A stretch of 9,563 nt of DNA, taken from assembly GCA_947455385.1 (NCBI GenBank), contig CANGNR010000038.1, forward strand, positions 1-9,563. Direction: 5' to 3'. This document shows, one piece after another, positions 1-5,049 of the stretch. Each line of letters begins with the position of its first letter. Position 1 is the first letter of the stretch. Under the pieces are notes generated by a model that was not told the origin of the DNA, made no database searches, and was given only the letters and a program-made list of their open reading frames with translations. A program made the translations under genes and the position numbers. The stretch comes from Microbacteriaceae bacterium (GTDB taxonomy: Bacteria > Actinomycetota > Actinomycetes > Actinomycetales > Microbacteriaceae).

Positions 1-399
1 CACTTCAACAACGAAATCAACATGGATGACCTCGAGCGCGTTGCCACCGGCGTGACCGAAATCAAGCCGCTCGTGCACGAGTGGCACCTGCCCAACGGTC
101 GCTCGGTGATCGTCTTGAGTGAGGGTCGCGTGATGAACCTTGGCAACGCCACCGGGCATCCGAGTTTTGTAATGAGCGCCAGCTTTGCAAACCAGGCGAT
201 GGCGCAGATTCAACTCGCCACCAACGGCAAGTCGCTATCGAGGGATGTTCACCAGATTGACAAACTGGCCGATGAAAAGGTGGCCCGAGCACACCTCGCG
301 GCCCTAGGAGCAGTGCTAACCGAACTCGAGCCAGACCAGGCGCGTTACATCGGCGTGAATCCGGCCGGGCCGTTCAAGCCCGAGCACTACCGCTACTAA
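1..399 (+). CDS. ahcY: Adenosylhomocysteinase (SAH hydrolase), C-terminal part
   Basis: This is the last 132 codons of a cytosolic enzyme that reversibly splits S-adenosylhomocysteine into adenosine and homocysteine, removing the inhibitory product of SAM-dependent methylation. The reading frame is open from base 1 and the start lies upstream of the window. Directly visible family hallmarks are the cofactor-proximal stretch NLGNATGHPSFVMS (about 14-17 residues after the IKPLVHEW segment), the KLADEKVARAHL helix, and the C-terminal KPEHYRY. In known structures the Lys and Tyr of this last motif reach into the NAD site of the neighbouring subunit. The C terminus is intact and ends exactly where the family normally ends. 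It converges on the ABC ATPase gene and their stop codons overlap. The identity is secure; only the N-terminal two thirds are missing. Confidence 0.96.
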   Translation, partial: HFNNEINMDDLERVATGVTEIKPLVHEWHLPNGRSVIVLSEGRVMNLGNATGHPSFVMSASFANQAMAQIQLATNGKSLSRDVHQIDKLADEKVARAHLAALGAVLTELEPDQARYIGVNPAGPFKPEHYRY

Positions 400-410
400 A
401 GCGCCTTTAG
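396..410. repeat. Small inverted repeat at the ahcY/ABC ATPase convergent stop codons
   Basis: CTAAAG-CGC-CTTTAG is a perfect 6-base inverted repeat with a 3-base loop. It starts at the overlapping stop codons (TAA on +, TAG on -) and runs into the last ATPase codons. There is no T-rich tail and the stem is AT-rich, so it would be at best a weak bidirectional transcription stop. It is listed because no other terminator candidate exists between these two genes. Confidence 0.3.
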
Positions 411-1151
411 CCGAGACAAGAACTCGCGCGTGCGCTCGTTCTTGGGGTTGGCAAAGAACTCGGCCGCCTCGCCCTCTTCGGCTACGACGCCCTTGTCTAA
501 GAAGACCACCCAGTCGGCAACGTCTCGCGCAAACGAGAGTTCGTGAGTCGCCATGATGATCGTGGTGCCGGTTGCCTTGAGGTCGCGAATTAGTTCGAGC
601 ACCTCGCCAACCAGCTCGGGGTCGAGAGCGCTCGTCACCTCGTCTAGCAACAGCACCTTGGGGTTTAGCGCCACCGCTCGAACAATCGCGGTGCGCTGCT
701 GCTGCCCGCCCGAGAGTTTGTCGGGGTAGCTCTCGGCCTTGTCGGCGAGCCCGATTCGCTCGAGCCACTGCATGGCAATCGTCTCGGCTTCATCCTGGTT
801 TTTGCCCTGCACGTGCTGAAGCGCCAATGTGATGTTGTCGAGGATGCTCAGGTGCGCAAACAGGTTGTAAGACTGAAAGACCAGACCAATCTCGCGGCGA
901 ACCTCGTCTTGGTCGATGTCGGCAACGCTGATGTCGCGACCCTCAAGCCAGATCTGCCCATCGCTAATGCCCTCAATCAAATTGATGCAGCGCAGCAGGG
1001 TTGACTTGCCAGACCCAGATGAACCGATCAGCGCCACGATCTGGCCGGGATAAATCTCGAGGTCGACGCCACCGAGCACGACCTTTTGGTCGAAGTTCTT
1101 GCGCAGGCCGCGAACCTTGAGCCGCGGGTTGTTCCAGTCGATTTCGGTCAT
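396..1151 (-). CDS. Polar amino acid ABC transporter, ATP-binding subunit
   Basis: This 251-residue cytoplasmic ATPase energises import through the permease encoded just upstream. The nucleotide-binding domain is complete: Walker A GSSGSGKST at residues 43-51 (K49), Q-loop FQSYNLF at 92-98, signature LSGGQQQR at 146-153, Walker B VLLLDE at 166-171, D-loop SALD at 174-177, and switch His203 in THE. The length and the QSYNLF/SGGQQQR wording match the GlnQ/HisP/ArtP group (polar amino acid uptake). After the Walker B glutamate it has Val (DEVTSALD) where Pro is commonest, a tolerated variant. The ATG overlaps the permease TGA in an ATGA, implying translational coupling; only a weak GGCGGG-like sequence precedes it. 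It is last in the operon and converges on ahcY. The substrate cannot be named from sequence. Confidence 0.95.
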   Translation of the reverse strand: MTEIDWNNPRLKVRGLRKNFDQKVVLGGVDLEIYPGQIVALIGSSGSGKSTLLRCINLIEGISDGQIWLEGRDISVADIDQDEVRREIGLVFQSYNLFAHLSILDNITLALQHVQGKNQDEAETIAMQWLERIGLADKAESYPDKLSGGQQQRTAIVRAVALNPKVLLLDEVTSALDPELVGEVLELIRDLKATGTTIIMATHELSFARDVADWVVFLDKGVVAEEGEAAEFFANPKNERTREFLSRLKAL

Positions 1152-2011
1152 AGCGCGTTGCCCGCCTGCTCTCGCTTGGCAAACTTCTCGGTGATGCGAT
1201 CGGCGAACCGAATGGTCGGAATCGCGAGTACCACAAACAGAAGCCCCGCCACCACATATGGCGTGAAGTTAGCCGACATCGCCACCTGAATCTGCGCCGC
1301 CCGCACCGCATCCACGGCGCCGAGAATCGAAATCAGGCCGACGTCCTTTTGCAGCGAGACGAAGTCGTTCATGAGCGGCGGGGCAACTCGGCGAACGGCC
1401 TGTGGCAGAACCACGAGCCGCATGCTCTGCGAATAGCTGAGGCCCAGCGAGCGAGCCGCCAACCGCTGCGATGGATGAATCGATTCGATGCCAGCCCTGA
1501 ACACCTCGGCCACGTAGGCGGAGTAGGTCAGGATGAGTGCGACAACCCCCAGGAGCTCGGTGGGGATGCGCCCAATGCCGGGCAGGCGAAGGCCGGGGAT
1601 TCCGAAGCCCACCAGGTAGAGCACGATGATTAGCGGCAGCCCGCGAAAGAAGTCCACATAGGCGCGAGCAAAGATGCGAAGCGGAAAGAACACGGGGTTC
1701 TTGAGCGTGCGCAGCAGAGCAAGAATGAGGCCAAAGAAAAGCACGCCGATGACAGCAAACACGAGCACCCGCAGGTTTAGCCAGAGGCCATCGAGCACTA
1801 GCGGCCAGGCTGTGACCGCGGTGTTCCAATCGAAGAAGGATGCCTGAACGCGGCTCCAGCCTGGGGTCGAGGTGAGGCCGAACCAGGCGACCACCGCAAA
1901 AAGAACGGTGCTGGCGAGCGAGATAAGGATCGACTTGCGGTGTGCCTTAGCTCGGATGCGGCGGCGCTCGAGTTCGGCCGCCGAGGGCTCGAAGTTAGCG
2001 TTATCGGTCAT
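1148..2011 (-). CDS. Polar amino acid ABC transporter, permease subunit
   Basis: This is a 287-residue integral membrane protein of the HisM/GlnP type. A basic cytoplasmic N-terminus rich in Arg/Lys (residues 16-25) precedes hydrophobic segments at roughly 27-46, 82-101, 118-138, 151-168, 224-240 and 252-267. The EAA loop that docks the ATPase is clear at about 166-215 (AEVFRAGIESIHPSQRLAARS, then GLS and LPQAVRRVAPPLMND). The VDFFRGLPLII stretch (119-129) is typical of this amino acid permease family. Only one permease gene is present, so the channel is probably a homodimer. The start ATG is preceded by GGAAG about six bases upstream, just after the intercistronic hairpin. It sits between the binding-protein gene (64 bases upstream) and the ATPase gene (4-base overlap). 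Confidence 0.94.
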   Translation of the reverse strand: MTDNANFEPSAAELERRRIRAKAHRKSILISLASTVLFAVVAWFGLTSTPGWSRVQASFFDWNTAVTAWPLVLDGLWLNLRVLVFAVIGVLFFGLILALLRTLKNPVFFPLRIFARAYVDFFRGLPLIIVLYLVGFGIPGLRLPGIGRIPTELLGVVALILTYSAYVAEVFRAGIESIHPSQRLAARSLGLSYSQSMRLVVLPQAVRRVAPPLMNDFVSLQKDVGLISILGAVDAVRAAQIQVAMSANFTPYVVAGLLFVVLAIPTIRFADRITEKFAKREQAGNAL

Positions 2012-2020
2012 TCTGCTTCC

Positions 2021-2056
2021 AAAAGAAATGGGAGGGAGCCCGAAGGCGCCCTCCCA
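2021..2056 (-). terminator. Strong intercistronic hairpin with UUCG loop and U-rich tail (attenuating terminator)
   Basis: Read on the minus strand, this begins with the 12-base arm TGGGAGGGCGCC, then loop TTCG, then the arm GGCTCCCTCCCA. Eleven of 12 positions pair and one internal C/T mismatch remains. The hairpin is capped by the very stable C(UUCG)G tetraloop and followed at once by TTTCTTTT. This is the classic layout of a Rho-independent terminator. It lies between the binding-protein stop and the permease start, so it most likely stops most transcripts after the binding-protein gene and/or protects its 3' end, letting only part of transcription reach the permease and ATPase. That role is inferred from position and is common in binding-protein transporter operons. 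Confidence 0.8.
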
Positions 2057-2075
2057 AATCTAACATTTGGCCTAT

Positions 2076-2912
2076 TTAGTTCAGGACTGGCGCCTGAGCG
2101 TAGTCGGCGAGCCACTTCTTTTCGATAGCGGCCAGGGTGCCGTCGGCGCGAAGGGCATCCACGGCTTCGGTGACCTTGGCGGTGAGCTTGCTGCCCTTGT
2201 CGAGCACCAGGCCGAACTCGTCGCCAGCTGCGGTGTTTGGCAGCTGACCAACGATCTTGCCGCCGGTCAGATCGACTGCGGTCAGGTAAAGCGCGGTTGG
2301 CAGGTCAACGACGAGTGCGTCGATCTGGCCAGACTGCAGTGCCGCCTTGGCGTCGTCGTTCGAGTTGAACGCCTGGGCCTGGGTGGTCGGCTTGATAACG
2401 TCGGTGATTGCCTTGTAGCTGGTGGTAGCGCTCGCGGCACCAATCACCAGACCCTTGAGTCCGGCAACGGTGGTGACACCGTCGGCCTTTGAGCCCTTGA
2501 TGGTGATGACGGTCTGAGTGGTCGAGTAGTAGGGGCTCGAGAAGTCGACGCTCTTCTTGCGGTCATCGGTGATCGAGTACTGCTGAAGGTTGAAGTCGAA
2601 GTTCTTGGCACCCGGCGCGATGGCCTCATCGAAGCTGGTGCGCACCCACACGACATCCTTGTCTGCGAAGCCAAGCTTGTGAGCAACGGCGTATGCGACC
2701 GCGGCCTCGAAGCCCTTGCCCGACTCTGGCTTGTTGCCGACCACCCATGGCTCATAGGCGGGGTTGCCTGTGCCGATGGTTAGTTTGCCGGCGGTGACGG
2801 TGTCGTTCGAAGCCGACTGGTTGAAGAGTCCGCTAAGCGCGACTGCTGCTACGACGGCAACCGCTGCGACAACGGCGCCGATTATTACCTTTGGTGAAGT
2901 CTTGGTGGCCAT
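2076..2912 (-). CDS. Polar amino acid ABC transporter, substrate-binding protein
   Basis: This 278-residue extracytoplasmic receptor belongs to the SBP_bac_3 family (periplasmic-binding type II fold). It has a short basic N-terminus and a hydrophobic segment at about 9-30. The ligand-binding signature SITDDRKKSVDFSSPYY lies at 113-129, where R118 is the expected carboxylate-binding Arg. D203 in VVDLPTA fits the conserved Asp that contacts the ligand amino group. The C-terminal IEKKWLADY is typical. Oddity: there is no cysteine anywhere, so there is no lipobox, whereas most Gram-positive binding proteins are lipoproteins. It is probably held by an uncleaved N-terminal anchor or released by signal peptidase I. 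The start is supported by GAGAGGG at 2917-2923. It is the first gene of the importer operon and is followed by the strong hairpin. Confidence 0.93.
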   Translation of the reverse strand: MATKTSPKVIIGAVVAAVAVVAAVALSGLFNQSASNDTVTAGKLTIGTGNPAYEPWVVGNKPESGKGFEAAVAYAVAHKLGFADKDVVWVRTSFDEAIAPGAKNFDFNLQQYSITDDRKKSVDFSSPYYSTTQTVITIKGSKADGVTTVAGLKGLVIGAASATTSYKAITDVIKPTTQAQAFNSNDDAKAALQSGQIDALVVDLPTALYLTAVDLTGGKIVGQLPNTAAGDEFGLVLDKGSKLTAKVTEAVDALRADGTLAAIEKKWLADYAQAPVLN

Positions 2913-2916
2913 GATT

Positions 2917-2923
2917 CCCTCTC
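2917..2923 (-). promoter_or_regulatory. Ribosome binding site of the substrate-binding protein gene
   Basis: On the minus strand GAGAGGG lies four bases before the ATG at 2912. It is a good purine-rich Shine-Dalgarno and is stronger than those of the two downstream genes. This agrees with higher synthesis of the binding protein than of the membrane and ATPase subunits. Confidence 0.65.
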
Positions 2924-2941
2924 GAATGAACAGGTCTTTGA

Positions 2942-3002
2942 CTTAACTCTGCCTGCAGCGGGCACCGGGCGCAAATCTCTTTACTCTTTATTGCGCGTTA
3001 AG
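2942..3002. promoter_or_regulatory. Candidate control region: nested inverted repeats around a tandem heptamer
   Basis: This is the divergent spacer between the importer operon (-) and the PASTA gene (+). The left half-sites CTTAAC (2942-2947) and GCGCAA (2969-2974) are matched by the contiguous right-hand TTGCGC (2991-2996) and GTTAAG (2997-3002). Between them is an exact tandem repeat, CTCTTTA twice (2977-2990). Such symmetry in a divergent AT-richer spacer suggests a protein-binding site controlling one or both genes. I see no convincing -35/-10 pair, so the promoter positions are not assigned. Confidence 0.35.
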
Positions 3003-3069
3003 TTGCCCTGACTAGGTGGATGAGGGACTGGGTCAATGCCACCTCGGGATACAGTTAGGCAACGACTCA

Positions 3070-3076
3070 GGGAGAG
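3070..3076 (+). promoter_or_regulatory. Ribosome binding site fixing the start of the PASTA mini-protein
   Basis: GGGAGAG lies four bases before the ATG at 3081. It decides the start: an in-frame ATG at 3036 would add 15 charged residues ahead of the signal peptide and has no comparable Shine-Dalgarno. Confidence 0.7.
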
Positions 3077-3080
3077 AATC

Positions 3081-3389
3081 ATGAAAAAGACTTTTGCAGT
3101 TTTGGCCGGCGCTGGCCTGCTCTTGGCCACCGGGCTGTTTTCTGCCCCACCGGCGCAGGCCGCAAGTTGCGTTAAGGTTGCCTCGGTTATTGGCAAGAAC
3201 TACCAGAGAGCGCAAGACATTTGGCGCGCCCAGGGCTTTGTGGTGTCTCCGGCTCGCGATGGCATGGGTCTAGATCGACTCGCTTGGATTGACTCCAACT
3301 GGAAGGTAATCAGTCAGACGCCTAGGGCTGGAACCTGCTTGAAGAAGTACTCGAGCGTTCGAGCAACCATCATCAAGTACACCGACTAG
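3081..3389 (+). CDS. Small secreted protein with a single PASTA-like domain
   Basis: This 102-residue exported protein starts with MKKTFAVLAG and a hydrophobic core to about residue 20, followed by APPAQA, a good signal peptidase I site (cleavage near 27/28). The mature part of about 75 residues is one PASTA-like domain: VASVIGKNYQRAQDIWRAQG at 33-52, IDSNWKVISQTPRAGTCL at 70-87, and a final strand VRATIIKY. PASTA domains bind peptidoglycan or muropeptides in cell-wall kinases and penicillin-binding proteins; here the domain stands alone without a kinase or transpeptidase. Cys30 and Cys86 could form a disulfide. Alternatively, AASC at 27-30 is a poor lipobox, so lipidation is possible but less likely. 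It is a single-gene unit, divergent from the importer operon and tail-to-tail with the phosphorylase. The function is not known; a cell-envelope role is inferred. Confidence 0.82.
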   Translation: MKKTFAVLAGAGLLLATGLFSAPPAQAASCVKVASVIGKNYQRAQDIWRAQGFVVSPARDGMGLDRLAWIDSNWKVISQTPRAGTCLKKYSSVRATIIKYTD

Positions 3390-3398
3390 GCCTAGGCC
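3386..3398. repeat. Overlapping perfect palindromes spanning two convergent stop codons
   Basis: CTAGGCCTAG (3386-3395) and the overlapping GGCCTAGGCC (3389-3398) are both perfect palindromes. The first contains the TAG of the PASTA gene (3387-3389) and the TAG of the phosphorylase gene read on the other strand (3394-3392). Two bases separate the coding regions. The structure has no loop room for a conventional hairpin and no T tract, so terminator function is unlikely. The symmetry mostly follows from facing TAG codons. Confidence 0.5.
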
Positions 3399-4873
3399 TT
3401 AACCAGCTCTGCCACCGCAAGCTCCTCGACCGAAGAGTAGGTGCGGGCGCCAGAGGCATCCTCGACAGTAATCACGAACGATGGCGAGTCAACGGTTGTG
3501 CTGAACTCGAGGGTTAGCTTGTCAACGCCCTTGACCCAACCCATGCGCAGCGAGTCGCCGCCGGTGACCTGCCACGAGAACTCGCCCTCAAAGACGGGCA
3601 ACTTGCGCAGGCGAGCCAGCGCGATGATTGCCTGAGTGACGGGCTGCTTGAGCGCCTCTTCGATTTCGGCTGGCGTGTAGTTGTGACGGTTGACGTCGCG
3701 GCCCTGCCCGGTGCGCTCGAACAGCTCGCGGTCATCCATGCCGTTGAACAGGCCGACGTAGTAAACCTGTGGCTCGCCCGGCAAGAAGAACTGAACCGCG
3801 CGCATGATTACGTAGCCGGTGTCGTTGGCGACGATGTTTGGCAGGGTCGCGTTGATCTGGTGTGGCAGGGTGAACCACTGCGGCACCACGGATGCGATGG
3901 CCGAGTGACCGCCGGTGTTGATTTCGGCCTGCTCGAAGATCGCTGCCATTTCATCCTGGGTGATTAGGCCCGGCTTGCCGTTGATTGGGCCGCCGTCGAT
4001 GACGCCATAGCCGTCGTGGGTGTCGAGCACGTTGAGGCAGTTGTTCGGGCGAATCTTGAACCAGTCGTCGAGGCGGTCGACTGTGCCGGTAAAGAGGCTG
4101 TGCAGCAGAAGCGGCGCGGTCTGAAAGTCATAGATGAGGTCGACCAGCGGGGCGATGTCGAGCTGCTGGGTGTAGTGGGCGTGCACCTCAACCAGCACGC
4201 GCATGCCATAAGAGTGAATCAGCTCGGTGAGCTCTTGCACGTATTCGAGGGTCTCGGGGGTCATAAACGAGTCGGTGCCAGGGGTCTTGACCGCGTAGCC
4301 AATGGCGTCGAGGCGAATGACCTTTACTCCGCCGGATGCGAGCGCCTCGAGCACTGCCTTGAGGTACGCCTCGCCGGCCGGGTGCTTGATGTCGATGTCG
4401 ACCTGCGACGGCATGAAGGTGGTCCAGACCAGGCGGCGCTTGCCGGCGACCTCGTATGCGGTGAACGGCATGCCAGGACGTGGGCGATAGAACGAAGTGA
4501 TGCCTTCTTCGGTGCCGCCGTTAGGAAACACGACGTCGAAGGTCAAGAACAAGCCGACGTACTCGCTGGCGTCGCCCTTCTCTTGCCAGTCGATGAACTC
4601 GGGCGACAGGTTCGAGGCGTGGTTGACAATCAGGTCGGCCGTGAGTTCGTGGGTCTGCGAAATGCGCTTGAAGTCTGACCAGTCGCCTAGGCGAGGGTCA
4701 ACGATCTTGTGGTCGATCGGGTCGAAGCCGGCGTCATCGCCGTCGTATGGGTGAAAGAACGGCAGCACGTGCACGCCGTTGAAGTCGGCAAGCGGGCCGG
4801 CCAGCAGCTTCTCGATCTCACCGAGATTGCCGCCAACGCGTTCTGCATAAACCAGGATGCTTGCACCTGACAT
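3392..4873 (-). CDS. Sucrose phosphorylase-type glycoside phosphorylase (GH13_18)
   Basis: This 493-residue cytoplasmic enzyme is expected to convert sucrose and phosphate to alpha-glucose 1-phosphate and fructose. The GH13 motifs are complete: DLIVNH at 80-85, VIRLDAIGY at 185-193 (nucleophile D189), VLVEVH at 226-231 (acid/base E229), and LDTHDG at 283-288 (D287, transition-state stabiliser). Subfamily hallmarks are VLPFFHPYDGDDAGFDPIDH (36-55), YRPRPGMPF (R132), IRPNN (274-278) and GRDVNRHNY (391-399, R396). The length matches the family. The acceptor loop WFTLPHQIN (333-341) differs from the Bifidobacterium enzyme (LDLYQVN there), so sucrose 6'-phosphate or another glucoside as substrate is not excluded. 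The start is supported by AAAGGA (4882-4887), eight bases upstream. It is a lone gene with a LacI-type operator upstream and no sugar transporter beside it. Confidence 0.93.
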   Translation of the reverse strand: MSGASILVYAERVGGNLGEIEKLLAGPLADFNGVHVLPFFHPYDGDDAGFDPIDHKIVDPRLGDWSDFKRISQTHELTADLIVNHASNLSPEFIDWQEKGDASEYVGLFLTFDVVFPNGGTEEGITSFYRPRPGMPFTAYEVAGKRRLVWTTFMPSQVDIDIKHPAGEAYLKAVLEALASGGVKVIRLDAIGYAVKTPGTDSFMTPETLEYVQELTELIHSYGMRVLVEVHAHYTQQLDIAPLVDLIYDFQTAPLLLHSLFTGTVDRLDDWFKIRPNNCLNVLDTHDGYGVIDGGPINGKPGLITQDEMAAIFEQAEINTGGHSAIASVVPQWFTLPHQINATLPNIVANDTGYVIMRAVQFFLPGEPQVYYVGLFNGMDDRELFERTGQGRDVNRHNYTPAEIEEALKQPVTQAIIALARLRKLPVFEGEFSWQVTGGDSLRMGWVKGVDKLTLEFSTTVDSPSFVITVEDASGARTYSSVEELAVAELVKA

Positions 4874-4881
4874 CGTTCAAA

Positions 4882-4887
4882 TCCTTT
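4882..4887 (-). promoter_or_regulatory. Ribosome binding site of the phosphorylase gene
   Basis: On the minus strand AAAGGA lies eight bases before the ATG at 4873, at good spacing. It supports this start over upstream minus-strand ATGs, which are out of frame. Confidence 0.6.
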
Positions 4888-4947
4888 GCCCATGAATGCG
4901 GCGCGGGCGAGCCCAGCCGTCTTTCGCTAGTGGCAATGCTATCGAAT

Positions 4948-4963
4948 TTGTAAGCGTTTGCAG
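4948..4963. promoter_or_regulatory. LacI-family (cre/ScrR-like) operator
   Basis: TTGTAAGCGTTTGCAG fits the catabolite-response/LacI-family consensus WTGNAANCGNWNNCAW at every defined position but the last, with the hallmark central CG at 4955-4956. The dyad is about 82 bases upstream of the phosphorylase start and about 94 upstream of the flavin oxidoreductase start. LacI-family repressors often control sucrose and alpha-glucoside genes, so regulation of the phosphorylase by sugar availability is the natural reading. No regulator gene is in the window, and whether it acts on one or both divergent genes is open. Confidence 0.68.
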
Positions 4964-4973
4964 TTTGGTTTTT

Positions 4974-4989
4974 GGAATCGCAATATTCC
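4974..4989. repeat. Inverted repeat GGAAT-N6-ATTCC in the divergent spacer
   Basis: GGAAT (4974-4978) and ATTCC (4985-4989) form a 5-base dyad with a 6-base spacer, 10 bases from the LacI-type operator. The surrounding stretch (about 4940-5025) is the most AT-rich part of the spacer and probably holds the divergent promoters. No -10/-35 pair is good enough to assign. It could be a second protein-binding site or chance. Confidence 0.25.
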
Positions 4990-5030
4990 CGTTACATTTA
5001 GTGCAATAGACTTAGGAACGTAATCAGTAA

Positions 5031-5036
5031 AGGTGG
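5031..5036 (+). promoter_or_regulatory. Purine-rich ribosome binding site of the LLM oxidoreductase, unusually far from ATG
   Basis: AGGTGG is the only good Shine-Dalgarno-like sequence upstream, but it ends 13 bases before the ATG at 5050. The nearer GTG (5033) and TTG (5039) are out of frame, so they cannot be alternative starts. Initiation may be inefficient or the spacing may simply be tolerated. Confidence 0.4.
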
Positions 5037-5049
5037 ACTTGACTAAACC

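Noticed and set aside
396..410. Inverted repeat CTAAAG-CGC-CTTTAG as a true bidirectional terminator
   Set aside because: The stem is only six mostly AT pairs with a 3-base loop and no T tract; it is kept only as a low-confidence repeat.
3036..3080. Upstream ATG giving a 15-residue longer PASTA protein
   Set aside because: It would bury the signal peptide behind a charged extension, while the ATG at 3081 has a good ribosome binding site and begins a normal signal sequence.
4016..4678. 220-codon open frame on + opposite the phosphorylase gene
   Set aside because: It is antisense to a well-supported GH13 enzyme, its translation matches no family, and it arises from GC-rich third-position bias.
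3392..4873. Horizontal acquisition of the phosphorylase gene
   Set aside because: Base composition and codon use look like the neighbouring genes by eye, and no mobile element borders are seen.
4905..4914. GGGCGAGCCC short palindrome upstream of the phosphorylase as a hairpin or riboswitch
   Set aside because: The loop would be only two bases and no other paired elements surround it.
4958..4998. Candidate promoter hexamers (TTGCAG, CAATAT, TACATT) in the divergent spacer
   Set aside because: None gives a pair with good matches and 16-18 base spacing, so calling a promoter would be guesswork.
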